Assembly: GCF_007197995.1 (NCBI RefSeq)
Contig: NZ_VKKH01000004.1
Location: 372,001 to 436,000 of the forward strand
Length of the DNA: 64,000 nt
DNA from: Aliiglaciecola sp. M165
Lineage (GTDB): Bacteria > Pseudomonadota > Gammaproteobacteria > Enterobacterales > Alteromonadaceae
Direction of reading: 5' to 3'
The position numbers were made by a program, and so were the translations under genes. Below the pieces are notes generated by a model. That model was given only the letters and a program-made list of their open reading frames with translations, was not told where the DNA came from and made no database searches. This document shows positions 16,648-26,123 of this stretch, one piece after another; position 1 is the stretch's first letter, and the number at the start of each line of letters is the position of its first letter.

Positions 16648-18611
16648 CGCTGCGCCCCTTGTTCATCTGCCTGGGCTTTTCTAAACGCTTTGTCGTTCAA
16701 GCGCACAATCGCCAACTGTGCCTGCAACTTGTAGTTATCCAGTTGTGCCAACTGTTGATTGAGTTTGGACGCAAACAAACTGTTAAGTTCATCCAATTGC
16801 ATACGCTGCACTGCAATATTTGCGTCGCGTTTGGCATTCAATTCATTTTGTAGCTGCGCGATACGCTGTCGCTGGCTTTGATATTTAGGCGGTTCATTTA
16901 GTCGGGTGACAAGAATGCCTTGCTGCGCCGTTGTTTTGGTAATGGCTAAGTTAACGTCATTTAACACTTTTTGTGCCTGCCAACTGCGTGAAGCTAGGTT
17001 ATCTGCGGCATTCCAGACCATCACCCCTTGCAATCGTTTCAGCCGTTGCTGATACTTCGGATTAAGAGGCTTTTGATCAAGCTCTGCACGCTTGGTGACA
17101 ATATTTTGATGATTCGCCAACGCTCTTTCTAAACGGGTCTGCCATTCCAATTCCTGTTCGTTGGCCAGGATTTGCGGTGATTTTTTGGACTGCTCAAGTT
17201 GCTGTTGCAAGGCATCGCGAGTAGCCGTTAGCTCTGCCAGTCGGCCCAACAGGTCATTCTGTTTTAGCTCTTCTGCGCGGGCCAAAGTAACTTGTTCACG
17301 TTCATCTAACATTAAACTAAAGGTATCCAAGCGAGATTGCCAAGCAGCCAATTGCTTTGATAAGTCTAAGCTTTGCGACAACCAAGCCATTTGATTGCGA
17401 AATTCCTTACTTAACATCACTGCCGAAAGGTGTGCAGGGATTTCCTCAGACCAATCTTCATTAACAGCAAGCTGCGTAAAAAAGTCATCATTGATCGTGT
17501 TGAGGCTGGCGCGTAAAAATTGAGATTCACGGGCAAAACGGTTTAGCCCGCGCTGTAAGTTATCCACTGCTTGGGTGGGCGCAAACGCTTGCTCAAAGGC
17601 ATAGGCAGACGCCAAATAAGACTCCATTACATATTCGTTACTGCGAGGCACTTTTTGCAATCGCTGCCAGGCTGACAACGCAGTTTGATATTCTTCTCGC
17701 TGTGCGGCCGCCCAACCATAACCGAGTATCGCAGAATCGGTATCAAGCGAATCCAAACGAACACGATTGAACGCCTCTAACGCTTTTAGTGCTTGTTGAT
17801 TTTTGAGGTGGGCATAACCAATCGTTAAGTTGGCACGATCACGTAACGCATCTTGCTCGGTCTGATCAATCTGTTGCAATGGAGACCACCAACCTTGCAA
17901 TAGGTCGTTAAAAAAGCTGGTTTGCTGAGTGGCAAGCTGTTCAAGGGTCTGCACAGATTGGTTATATTGACCCTGTTGCAATTGCGCCAGCCCCTGGTTA
18001 TAGAGCACGTACTGACGGAAAATCGAATCGTCTGACAGTTCACTTAACCAGTATTGGGTGTTTAGACCCTGCTCTGGATCCACTTGGCTTTGTAAACTGG
18101 CGAGTTGGCTTTGCAGATAAATCCACTGATCCTTGTCATAGTCACTCAGGTATTCTTGTGCACTATCTAGGCTGATTTTACTCAGAGTCGCCTGTGCCTG
18201 GGAATATTGTTGTTTTTGGAATAGCGCCTTGCCTAATAAAAACCAAGCTTGAGTTTGAGTTTTGTCGTCTGCAACTTGACTAAGTAACTGATTAAAAATG
18301 TCCGCGGCTTGTTCTTCCAGCCCATAAGCCAAACTAATACCGCCCTTAAGGAGCAGCGGGTCAACCCCGGTATTAGAGACTTTCTCCAGGCTGCTGGGAC
18401 ATTTTTGATTAAGGATCTCAAAACGTGTTAGCGCCTCGTAGAAATCTTGTTGGAAATAAAAATACAAAATTTCCTGATAGGCTTTGTCCAGCTGATTTTG
18501 CTCACAGGATTGAACCCCTTGGACGGGAAAACAGAACATAAACAATCCTGCCAACCAAGCAGTTTTTATTGCCTTAATCTTATGCATTATACAAAGCACA
18601 TTCTTGCCCAT
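16644..18611 (-). CDS. TPR/coiled-coil periplasmic protein
   Basis: A 655-residue protein with an N-terminal signal (WLAGLFMFCFPVQGVQS), TPR-like repeats over about residues 40-370, and a long coiled-coil region (about 420-650, rich in Gln, Leu, Arg and Glu). The start ATG overlaps the upstream stop as TAATG, supporting translational coupling. An in-frame Met9 is an alternative. It is again a scaffold-type protein in the envelope-machine cluster; no enzyme motif is seen. Confidence 0.7.
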   Translation of the reverse strand: MGKNVLCIMHKIKAIKTAWLAGLFMFCFPVQGVQSCEQNQLDKAYQEILYFYFQQDFYEALTRFEILNQKCPSSLEKVSNTGVDPLLLKGGISLAYGLEEQAADIFNQLLSQVADDKTQTQAWFLLGKALFQKQQYSQAQATLSKISLDSAQEYLSDYDKDQWIYLQSQLASLQSQVDPEQGLNTQYWLSELSDDSIFRQYVLYNQGLAQLQQGQYNQSVQTLEQLATQQTSFFNDLLQGWWSPLQQIDQTEQDALRDRANLTIGYAHLKNQQALKALEAFNRVRLDSLDTDSAILGYGWAAAQREEYQTALSAWQRLQKVPRSNEYVMESYLASAYAFEQAFAPTQAVDNLQRGLNRFARESQFLRASLNTINDDFFTQLAVNEDWSEEIPAHLSAVMLSKEFRNQMAWLSQSLDLSKQLAAWQSRLDTFSLMLDEREQVTLARAEELKQNDLLGRLAELTATRDALQQQLEQSKKSPQILANEQELEWQTRLERALANHQNIVTKRAELDQKPLNPKYQQRLKRLQGVMVWNAADNLASRSWQAQKVLNDVNLAITKTTAQQGILVTRLNEPPKYQSQRQRIAQLQNELNAKRDANIAVQRMQLDELNSLFASKLNQQLAQLDNYKLQAQLAIVRLNDKAFRKAQADEQGAQR

Positions 18612-19153
18612 TACAACTCAACAACAGCAAACTCTGGTTGTTGTTTGGCAGTGGAATCGTTAATCGTCAATTCCAGTGCTTTGGCATCGGCACCTTTGCT
18701 AAAGGTGAAGGTTGTCGCACGTTTGTATTCTCTATCTTCCGGCCCTTTACCAACAAAAAAGGCATTCAGTTGGTGATCACCTTGTGGCAAGTTGCCAATA
18801 TACAAGCGTTGCACGCCACCGCGATACAGCGCATCAATTTGTCTGTCTGTGTATAAATACTGAGTGACGACCTCACCACCCATTTTCAACTCCACGGAAT
18901 CCAACTTAAAGTAAGTACCTACATCCATTGAAAGGTACACCACTACTTGTGTACTGGATGGGAAAAGCAAATCTTCTTCAAGTACAAACAGGTCACGGTT
19001 AAGTGCTACAACATCCTTTCTCAGTTGCTGTAATTGCTTTGCGATAGACTCAGGCTTAGCATCACTATTGTTTTCATTGCTGGCGTCTTGGGCAACGCTA
19101 AAGGTTGCTACAAACAACAAACTAAAAATAAAAAATGAACGAACGAATGTCAT
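18611..19153 (-). CDS. Secreted protein of the envelope-machine cluster
   Basis: A protein of about 180 residues starting at ATG 19153 behind AGGAGA. It has a signal peptide (MTFVRSFFIFSLLFVATFSVAQ), a short coiled coil (about 30-60, LQQLRKDVVALNRDLFVLEED) and a beta-sandwich-like second half (VVVYLSMDVGTYFKLDSVEL, YIGNLPQGDHQLNAFFVG) that reads like a PEGA/AraC-binding-like beta domain. No catalytic motif is visible. It ends with TAATG into the coiled-coil gene. Confidence 0.65.
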   Translation of the reverse strand: MTFVRSFFIFSLLFVATFSVAQDASNENNSDAKPESIAKQLQQLRKDVVALNRDLFVLEEDLLFPSSTQVVVYLSMDVGTYFKLDSVELKMGGEVVTQYLYTDRQIDALYRGGVQRLYIGNLPQGDHQLNAFFVGKGPEDREYKRATTFTFSKGADAKALELTINDSTAKQQPEFAVVEL

Positions 19154-19161
19154 GTGTTCTC

Positions 19162-20304
19162 CTAATACCAAGCTGACACAAAAATGCGTGTCACGTTGGC
19201 GGAAAATTCAAATAATGGCTCTTCACCTACTGGCGCATCAGCGAGCACATTTCTAAAATCATCATATTGGAATCTAAGGTGATCCAACTCATAGTTAGCG
19301 GTGACTTTTTTAATCCAGGAAGACTGAGAAAACTTGTGCTCATAAGTGAGACTGAGCCCTAAGGAGACGTTACTAAATGTGCTCATTTCCTTGTCTCGGG
19401 CGCGGAAGTTAAATTCTGCGCTACGAGCAAATAAATCCTGATAAAAATCAGCGCTGTCTTGTTCATACACACGAACACGCAAATCCAACAACCAGTTGTC
19501 ACCAAAAGTATGGATGTAACCCAGCTTGTAGCTGGTCGCGTCAATTCCCCAGGTATCAGAGAAAATTCTCGCTTCACCATACACGCTGGCTCGGTAAGGC
19601 AAGTAATAATTTACGTTAATCGCCGCCGCATTACTGGTGCGAGTATTAGGGTATACCTCGGTTTCAAACCGAAAGCCACGTTCCGCGGTTGGATCGACAA
19701 ATCGCACAGCACGATAGGGATTATTTAAATACCCTTCATCAGAAATGTTTTCAAACGTCAGACCCATGATCATGTTTTTGGTAAGCACTTGCGTCAGACC
19801 TAGCTGGAATTGCTGACGCTCGGCTTCTTCGAGAAAATTCTCATCTCCCCGTTTGCCCACTTCGTCCCAACCTTTTGAATAGCCCATGCTTAAGGTGGTT
19901 AGGTCACCAAAAAAATCCTGCGAAATACCAAAGTGAACCGACCGGGCTTCAAAGTCATTTTCAGAGCTGCTGGTAAAGTTCAGGTTCATCAAGGTTTTAT
20001 TGTGCAGGAAATCAACACCCACGCTATGTTCGGTGCGTTCTTCTTCATATGGACTCGCTGTCGCCAGCACATCAATGGAAGCACCAGATATAGTGTCTAC
20101 ATAATAATTTGCTGACACCGACACCTTGTTGCCAAATTGCTTACGGACCAGTACTGATGGTCCGTCAATGGACATACCATCACCTTCGTAGGAGTGATAC
20201 ATGACATCGGCGCGTTCTTGAGGAAGTACTGCGGCCATTGCACTCACTGCAAACATCAGTAGTACCTGAATGCAAATTAAAATAATCAGGCTGCGTTTTA
20301 ACAT
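19162..20304 (-). CDS. DUF3570 outer-membrane beta-barrel protein
   Basis: A protein of about 380 residues. Start chosen at ATG 20304 behind GAGGGTG; the ATG at 20334 would overlap the upstream gene. It has a signal peptide (residues about 1-25) and alternating aromatic/polar strands ending in a C-terminal aromatic residue (TRIFVSAWY), typical of outer-membrane barrels. The N-terminal ERADVMYHSYEGDGMSIDGP matches DUF3570. DUF3570 genes usually sit beside DUF4266 and TlpA-type thioredoxin genes, as here. The role is unknown; a barrel partner for the cluster is likely. Confidence 0.8.
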   Translation of the reverse strand: MLKRSLIILICIQVLLMFAVSAMAAVLPQERADVMYHSYEGDGMSIDGPSVLVRKQFGNKVSVSANYYVDTISGASIDVLATASPYEEERTEHSVGVDFLHNKTLMNLNFTSSSENDFEARSVHFGISQDFFGDLTTLSMGYSKGWDEVGKRGDENFLEEAERQQFQLGLTQVLTKNMIMGLTFENISDEGYLNNPYRAVRFVDPTAERGFRFETEVYPNTRTSNAAAINVNYYLPYRASVYGEARIFSDTWGIDATSYKLGYIHTFGDNWLLDLRVRVYEQDSADFYQDLFARSAEFNFRARDKEMSTFSNVSLGLSLTYEHKFSQSSWIKKVTANYELDHLRFQYDDFRNVLADAPVGEEPLFEFSANVTRIFVSAWY

Positions 20305-20318
20305 CAATCCGGTCACCC

Positions 20319-20564
20319 TCAGTTGCACCCGCATCCGCCACCAGCTCCGCCTTCAGCGCCACGCGCTCCTTCGCGGGCTTGGAATGCGTGCATGGTGTAA
20401 CTAAACGACACAGGGTTGCGGTTCATTGCCATGATAGGATCAGCAAGATTATCGCGCTCGTAAGGCTTAACCCAAGGCTCAATGGTAGTTTGGCAACCGC
20501 TTGTGAGTAGCACGCTAGCGACGATAGCCGCCATACCGATATTACGAGAGTGTTTACTATTCAT
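20319..20564 (-). CDS. DUF4266 small lipoprotein
   Basis: An 81-residue lipoprotein (SVLLTSGCQTT) with the conserved core EPWVKPYERDNLADPIM and the Ala/Gly tail ending GGGCGCN, as in DUF4266. Start at ATG 20564 behind AAGGA; a TTG at 20579 is less likely. It lies between the thioredoxin and DUF3570 genes, the usual trio. Confidence 0.8.
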   Translation of the reverse strand: MNSKHSRNIGMAAIVASVLLTSGCQTTIEPWVKPYERDNLADPIMAMNRNPVSFSYTMHAFQAREGARGAEGGAGGGCGCN

Positions 20565-20598
20565 CGTTATTTCCTTCAAAGCACCAAGGCTGAAAGTA

Positions 20599-21111
20599 CT
20601 ATTCTCTTAACAGCGTTTTAATCACTGTTTTATACTTGTCTTCATCACCGCTTTTGTAGCCATAATGGGTCAAACGCTTGTTACCATCACGGTCAACAAT
20701 CACAGTCGTTGGCATGGCACGAACGTCATACATTTTGCTGACTTTATCGTTGTCATCAAACAACACTGGAAAGCTCACAGGAATATCATCAAGCAAGATA
20801 TTGGCTTTTTCTGGATTCTCATCCACATTGACTGCCAATACAGTAAAGCCAAGGTCTTCGTATTCTTGTTGCATGTCTTCAAAATGTGGCAATTCTTCTC
20901 GACATGGCGCACACCAAGACGCCCAGAAGTTGATCAAAACAACATTGCCCTGCTGCTCTTCTAGGCGCAGGTTCTCTCCAGATTTACTTTTTAAAGTAAA
21001 ATCTGGTGCAGGTTGCTTGTCAGCAGCCGTAGCAGTAAATGCGGTAAACAGCATTAATGTGATGACTGCTGCAAACAGCAGATAGAAATTAGAAAAAGGT
21101 TTTGAATTCAT
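20599..21111 (-). CDS. TlpA/ResA-family periplasmic thioredoxin
   Basis: A 170-residue protein with an N-terminal signal or anchor and a TlpA-like thioredoxin domain: NFWASWCAPCREELPHF holds the redox CAPC pair, followed by cis-Pro in MPTTVIVDRDG. Such proteins reduce disulfides or the CxxCH cysteines of apocytochrome c. That fits the CxxCH proteins in this cluster and the divergent operon, as well as the Cys-rich end of the DUF4266 protein. The substrate is inferred. Confidence 0.9.
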   Translation of the reverse strand: MNSKPFSNFYLLFAAVITLMLFTAFTATAADKQPAPDFTLKSKSGENLRLEEQQGNVVLINFWASWCAPCREELPHFEDMQQEYEDLGFTVLAVNVDENPEKANILLDDIPVSFPVLFDDNDKVSKMYDVRAMPTTVIVDRDGNKRLTHYGYKSGDEDKYKTVIKTLLRE

Positions 21112-21146
21112 GACAATACTCCGTCAACTATTCGATTTAATTTGAC

Positions 21147-21803
21147 TTAAAAGAAAAAGGTCGCGCCCAGGCCATATTCAATATTATGGGTGGTCTTTTC
21201 TTCGCCAATAATTTCGCTATTAAAAATGTGATCTTTAAGGCCAATGTGCAGCGCAAAATAATCGGTTAGTAATAATCGGTACCCCGCACCAATGGTCACT
21301 GTAAAGCGGTCATCGCCACCAAAGTCTGTGCTGCCTGCACCCAAGGTAAAATAGGTAGCCGAGTTAAACACCAGATTGCGCGTTAAAAACACTTCACCGT
21401 TTAGGTTGTAGCCCAATGACAGGTTGTAATAGGTGTAGTCGCGCTCTTCGTCAGTTAAAAAAGGCGCTCCGCCACTTAATATTTCAAAACTGGTGCGCCC
21501 GGCTTCCGACTTTCCATAACTGGCTTCGACAAAAAAATCTTCGCTGACGTGATAAGCCAGACGTGCACCTATCACCGGATCAGAAGAAAAATCTTCAATA
21601 CTGAGAATACCGGCGAACAAACCGATTTCGAAGTTCTCGCTATCGATGTTTGATTCGTTGATATCACGGCGCTGCAATTCAGGCTCAATCACGCTTTGTG
21701 TCTGATTTTGCGCTTGCGGTTCATCTTGCTGCTGCGCATAGCCCGTGTTTGCCAAAGCGAATAAAACCGTTCCTAGAAAAACACTGCGAATCCGAGTTTC
21801 CAC
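21147..21803 (-). CDS. Outer-membrane beta-barrel protein
   Basis: A 218-residue protein with a signal peptide (to TGYAQ) and about eight amphipathic strands, ending in an aromatic residue (GLGATFFF). It looks like a small OmpA/OmpW-size barrel. It shares the style of the adjacent gene (FFVEASYGKSEAG versus ATELSYSQALGDF), suggesting paralogy. Its start lies 31 nt inside the upstream frame, but the signal peptide supports it. Confidence 0.75.
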   Translation of the reverse strand: METRIRSVFLGTVLFALANTGYAQQQDEPQAQNQTQSVIEPELQRRDINESNIDSENFEIGLFAGILSIEDFSSDPVIGARLAYHVSEDFFVEASYGKSEAGRTSFEILSGGAPFLTDEERDYTYYNLSLGYNLNGEVFLTRNLVFNSATYFTLGAGSTDFGGDDRFTVTIGAGYRLLLTDYFALHIGLKDHIFNSEIIGEEKTTHNIEYGLGATFFF

Positions 21804-22534
21804 TCTTCCAGCTCCTCATTTTCATCACGCTCTGTCAGCGCAAGTAAGTTTTGATATTCAAGTCGTACAACAAAGTTTTGTGCCAAGTAGTATCGCAATC
21901 CGATACTGCCTGCCAATAAATCGCTGGTGCGTGTTTCTTCGCCAGATTGCACCAAGTTTGCCCGAGGCTTAGTCTGCAGTTGCCCTAGGCCTAACCTAAA
22001 ATAGGGCGAAAAGCGCCACTCTGGAAAAGTGGTATGGGTCACACTTAACAATGCAAAACGATTTTCTGAAAAATCCCCTAATGCCTGGCTGTAACTCAAT
22101 TCAGTAGCGATATTTTCAGTGATCACCCAGCTGGCAAATACTGACAACGACGGCACTCCTTCCAATGAACCGCCGCTGGCACCAAATTCAAAAGTGCGCT
22201 CTTGGTAGCTTTCAAAGCTGCCATCAGCGATTTCAACCGGTTGGCCTTCACTACTGAGCGTCAGTTTCAATGCGTCTTGTTTGACCCAACCTTCCTGACC
22301 TTTGCGAGTGCGCACCTTGAACCAGCTTGTGCGTCGTTTTAACACGCTGATCCATTCATCTTTTTCTGCCACATAAAATACTGGATATCCCACAGCTGGG
22401 CCGGTATGCATTTCAATGTAGGGCTCTACTATTTGTACTTCTGGCAACACTTCTTCAGCGTTTACCGTTTTAACTGTTGTGCTTACACACGCTATCAGTC
22501 CTATCAGGACCATCCACTTTGCCATAACTTCCAT
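21773..22534 (-). CDS. SH3b-domain plus beta-barrel envelope protein
   Basis: A protein of about 253 residues. An N-terminal signal has a possible lipobox (LIGLIAC). A bacterial SH3 domain follows (about 33-95: IEMHTGPAVGYPVFYVAEKDE, WFKVRTRKGQEGWV), then a beta-barrel-like region with a C-terminal aromatic end (LGFAVFF). SH3b domains bind peptidoglycan or peptides, so this could tie the cell wall to the outer membrane. Start set at ATG 22534; a TTG precedes it and another ATG follows at 22525. It overlaps the next gene by 31 nt. Confidence 0.65.
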   Translation of the reverse strand: MEVMAKWMVLIGLIACVSTTVKTVNAEEVLPEVQIVEPYIEMHTGPAVGYPVFYVAEKDEWISVLKRRTSWFKVRTRKGQEGWVKQDALKLTLSSEGQPVEIADGSFESYQERTFEFGASGGSLEGVPSLSVFASWVITENIATELSYSQALGDFSENRFALLSVTHTTFPEWRFSPYFRLGLGQLQTKPRANLVQSGEETRTSDLLAGSIGLRYYLAQNFVVRLEYQNLLALTERDENEELEEWKLGFAVFF

Positions 22535-22537
22535 CAA

Positions 22538-25279
22538 CTAGTCTGCCGGAGCCGCAAAGGGATTATTATAGTATTGGCCACCAATATCCAGCCATTCTGC
22601 GATCAGTTTGAGTTCCGCCGGCGTTAACCAACCCACATGGCTGCCACCTGCTTCAAATGGTGTAAAGAAGCGGGCACTGCTGAGGGCACCGTTGGTACTC
22701 ATGCTATTAGCAACATTAATGGTTTGAAAAACAGGAATAGGATTGCCTTCAGCATCCAAAATCAATTCACCGTCTTCGTCACGCTCAAAGACTGGATCAC
22801 CGTTTTGGTCAAAGACCTGCACTAGACGGTCAACCAGCGCACCTTCAACAAGCTCTTGTTCTTGATCGCCAAACATTAGCTCTCGGTAACTGGTCAAAAA
22901 ATCTGGATTGTCAGTAGAGGGGGAACCGGTTAAATCCAATTGAGCCAAAGGTACTTTTGGCATATCGGCTTCGTCGGTTGGCGAATGACAGCTCACGCAG
23001 GTTTGGTCGCTTAATACAGTGACACCATCTTCAGCCAAGGTCACTCGTGACACTTCAAAAATGGGGTGAACACTTTCTGGGTAGTTAATTTGAATACGGC
23101 AAAGCGGCGTCCAATTTGTCGCACAGGCTGTAGTTACCGGTAAAGGAGAGTTCAAATCACCATAGGCGTAAGTGATAGTTTCAGCGGGTGCTGCAATCGC
23201 CGGATCTGTCCAGATATCTTCAAACGTAATGTCCGATTGAGGATACTGTGCACCATTAATGCGCGCAGCAGTTTGTGCCATGGTTTCGCCCAAGTCTGCA
23301 AACAGTGCGGGGTTAGTATTCGGGAATGGCGCACCTGTGGTGGTTGCACCGGCATTGATTGACGGGGCTTCAGCATCAGGTCGGCCATGAGGCAATTCAC
23401 TGTCTTGCGTGTGACAGCCATTACAGGTTTTCACTTCACCAGCGGCAAACTGTAACCAATTTTGGTGGCGCTCACCCATTCGTTTGCCGTTGATGTCTAC
23501 CAGGCTAAAGGCCAGTGGCAAGTTTGCCGGCACTTCAAACAAGGCCGACCCATCCGGTTGCACTGGCGCATAGCCAATGATTTCTCGCATAAGTTGATTA
23601 CGACTGCGGCCAAACGCTGAGTTGTCAAAATCGCGCACGTCTTCATCTGGAATAGAAACTGACTTCACCACTCGGATAAATTGAACGGGACGATTTAATA
23701 CGGGAGTTTGTGTGGGATCGGCAAGTGCGGCAATCCCCTGAGGCGATTGGTCAACACCAGCAAAATCATACACGCTACGAATATGCACCTTGGCCAGGTT
23801 CGCGTCGGCAAGTTCTTGTTCAAACTCAGTCGCTTGCTGAGCATTACCAGGAAACGGGCGCTCTTCCATCGCAAGGGCTTCGGTAATCATCTCACCTTCG
23901 GTAGGTACACCTATAGGTAATTGGGTATTTTCAACCGAATCAAACATCCACAAGCCAAATAACAAGGGCGCTTCTTCCACATCCGGGTTAGCCAACAACT
24001 CTTCATCACAAGGTAAAATTTTACGTGGTTCGGGTTCAACACCTTCGACTGGCTCAATAACCTCTTGCTCCGGGTCGAACACACGACATTGACTCCAGCT
24101 AAAAATGACACGGCCGCTGCCATCCCATAAAGGATATACTGATGCGAAGCGTCCACCAGGCGATAAGCTGCCATCAATAGTGATGTTATCGAATAAAACG
24201 GGAACTTGCGCCGGCCCAGCAAGACCAGTCTGTGACGCAATGGGCTGTTGAATGTCGATAAAATTCGTTAAATCGATACTGACATAATCGCCACCAATGG
24301 TCTCACCAGAAAAAGGACGAATTGCGCTAAGCACACGACCATCAGGCAGTTCGCGAGTCTTGACGAATTGCAGTGAGTCGTCAGTTCTATCTGAATCATG
24401 ACTGTGACGGCCATAGAGAATTTCTAACTCAGAGCCATCAGTATTCATTTGGTATAAATTAATGCTGTCGTTGTTACCGGCTTGATCCCAGCGACTAAAC
24501 AAAATTTTACCGCTGCTTAATACGGTTGGGTCCAAATCGTGACTCTGATTGAAGGAAATTTGCTGGATGTCTGAACCATCGGAATCCATCACATGGATTA
24601 CCGAAGAAAACTCATCTAGTCCTTCATCCAGACCTTGATATTGGGGTTTACCTTCGTCAAGTAAAATGGCTTGGTTACCAGATTGACGGGTTGAACTAAA
24701 AGCGATTCTGCCATCAGGCAAATAGACTGGGCCAGTATCCTGACCTTCTTCTGCGACGATGTCAGAAGTAATTACTCTTCTGAGTACATCTGTGACGCGA
24801 TTGTATTCCCAAATATTCCACGTGGGTTGTTCGTCGTCATCAGCATTTTCAATTTCTGGCGCACGCATGGCAAACACAAGACGCTCGCCGTCGTATGACA
24901 CTTCCATGTCTTTTACATCGTAACCCGGTAAGGGATCTTCATCGGTTGCCTGTTCTGTTTGTTCCTCGCTGAAAAATGCACGATCGGTAATGTTAGTTTC
25001 AAGAGCACTAGCTGACGCTCTGGCTTTCACAAAAATTGCCGCGCCTGGGATAAACTCGAAGGGCTGTCTTAGGTCATTGGTGATCAGGTTACCATCTTCG
25101 TCTAGGGGTAACGCTCGCTTAACAAACGCAATAGGCACATCAACGACAACAGGATCCGGTTCTTGGTTATTTGAAACAAATTGTTGCTCGCCGCCACAGG
25201 CGGTCAGCAGCAATGCTGTGCATACTGCCATAGTCGTGCAATGCATTAACTTTGTTGAGCTTATGCTTTTCAACTTCAT
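22538..25279 (-). CDS. Large CxxCH lipoprotein, HzsA-like with beta-propeller repeats
   Basis: A protein of about 913 residues with lipobox LLLTACGGE, starting at ATG 25279. The N-terminal half has PD40/WD40-like strands (LDEFSSVIHVMDSDGSDIQQ, ILFSRWDQAGNNDSINL), as in TolB-like propellers. The C-terminal half has two haem-type motifs, CNGCH (23411-23425) and CVSCH (22985-22999). This architecture is seen in proteins named HzsA-related, after the hydrazine synthase alpha subunit; that does not imply hydrazine synthesis here. It is the first gene of the long train, divergent from a second CxxCH operon. It may be an electron-transfer or sensing component. Confidence 0.75.
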   Translation of the reverse strand: MKLKSISSTKLMHCTTMAVCTALLLTACGGEQQFVSNNQEPDPVVVDVPIAFVKRALPLDEDGNLITNDLRQPFEFIPGAAIFVKARASASALETNITDRAFFSEEQTEQATDEDPLPGYDVKDMEVSYDGERLVFAMRAPEIENADDDEQPTWNIWEYNRVTDVLRRVITSDIVAEEGQDTGPVYLPDGRIAFSSTRQSGNQAILLDEGKPQYQGLDEGLDEFSSVIHVMDSDGSDIQQISFNQSHDLDPTVLSSGKILFSRWDQAGNNDSINLYQMNTDGSELEILYGRHSHDSDRTDDSLQFVKTRELPDGRVLSAIRPFSGETIGGDYVSIDLTNFIDIQQPIASQTGLAGPAQVPVLFDNITIDGSLSPGGRFASVYPLWDGSGRVIFSWSQCRVFDPEQEVIEPVEGVEPEPRKILPCDEELLANPDVEEAPLLFGLWMFDSVENTQLPIGVPTEGEMITEALAMEERPFPGNAQQATEFEQELADANLAKVHIRSVYDFAGVDQSPQGIAALADPTQTPVLNRPVQFIRVVKSVSIPDEDVRDFDNSAFGRSRNQLMREIIGYAPVQPDGSALFEVPANLPLAFSLVDINGKRMGERHQNWLQFAAGEVKTCNGCHTQDSELPHGRPDAEAPSINAGATTTGAPFPNTNPALFADLGETMAQTAARINGAQYPQSDITFEDIWTDPAIAAPAETITYAYGDLNSPLPVTTACATNWTPLCRIQINYPESVHPIFEVSRVTLAEDGVTVLSDQTCVSCHSPTDEADMPKVPLAQLDLTGSPSTDNPDFLTSYRELMFGDQEQELVEGALVDRLVQVFDQNGDPVFERDEDGELILDAEGNPIPVFQTINVANSMSTNGALSSARFFTPFEAGGSHVGWLTPAELKLIAEWLDIGGQYYNNPFAAPAD

Positions 25280-26123
25280 TTCTACCGCCAAATATCCAGT
25301 GCTGGGCCGCGATGGCTGTCCACAACGCAAAAAGAGATTCCACAACACATAACTTCAAGGGTGTATTATCCGCCGCTTGTTGGGAACTTTAAACTGTCTC
25401 CTTCGCGTGACAATCTGTTAACTCATGTTGTCGAAAAACGCTATGAGTGTTGCAAACTCTAATACCTATTGTGCTCAAGTGTTCCATTAACTAGCACGCT
25501 TAACAATCAAGCAATTAATGCTTAGTAATATTATTTAATACCTTTCGTTCCCTTTCCCCTGAGTGATTCAAGGTATTGATATCACTACAAAAGAAAAAGT
25601 TAAAAAATTTTAAAAAATCTAAAACTAGGAGGGAACAGTGATAAGTGTAGCAAATATATAACACACCTCATTCCACTAACCATCACACCTAGGGCATTGA
25701 AAAACAAATAAAATTTGCACTTTAGTTGGAGGAGCAGCCTTCCAGGGGGCCAAGAACGTTTCTACAAACCGACTACTTCCCCCAAAAACTGCACTTGAAA
25801 ACGACTCTATTTTCGATATAGCGCAACAAGAATGGGCGCTGGCCTGAAAAATGCTATTTAATCTTGGATAAGCAAATGCGATATCGCGTACTAAACTAAA
25901 ACGCTTACGAATAAATGGTGTGATAGTTGAGTTAAAGATAGTTAAGTTGAAAATTCTTGATAACACAAAGCCGTATTTATCACGCAAGGGATTGAAAGGA
26001 CACGGGACTATCCTTTCAATCACTGACTTAGGTATAGATTAATACACGTAATGGTAGGCGCACATATTTACCCTTCGGGGCGAGTTCGTCTACTTTAGGT
26101 GTACAGCAGTAAGGAGTTCCAAT
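25280..26123. other. Long divergent intergenic region between the two CxxCH units
   Basis: 844 bases with no convincing gene; a 115-codon frame at 25676-26023 (minus) has no ribosome-binding site, low-quality composition and no recognisable domain. The middle (about 25500-25680) is AT-rich, and a 32-bp hairpin sits at 25990-26021. It should contain promoters for both divergent operons. Confidence 0.6.
25990..26021. promoter_or_regulatory. Perfect inverted repeat upstream of the plus-strand CxxCH operon
   Basis: GATTGAAAGGA (25990-26000) and TCCTTTCAATC (26011-26021) pair perfectly around a 10-nt loop, about 100 bases before the start codon. It could be an operator or an attenuator hairpin. 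Confidence 0.45.

Noticed and set aside
25676-26023. 115-codon minus-strand frame in the long divergent intergenic region
   Set aside because: No ribosome-binding site, no recognisable domain, and it spans a perfect hairpin and likely promoter region; treated as noise.
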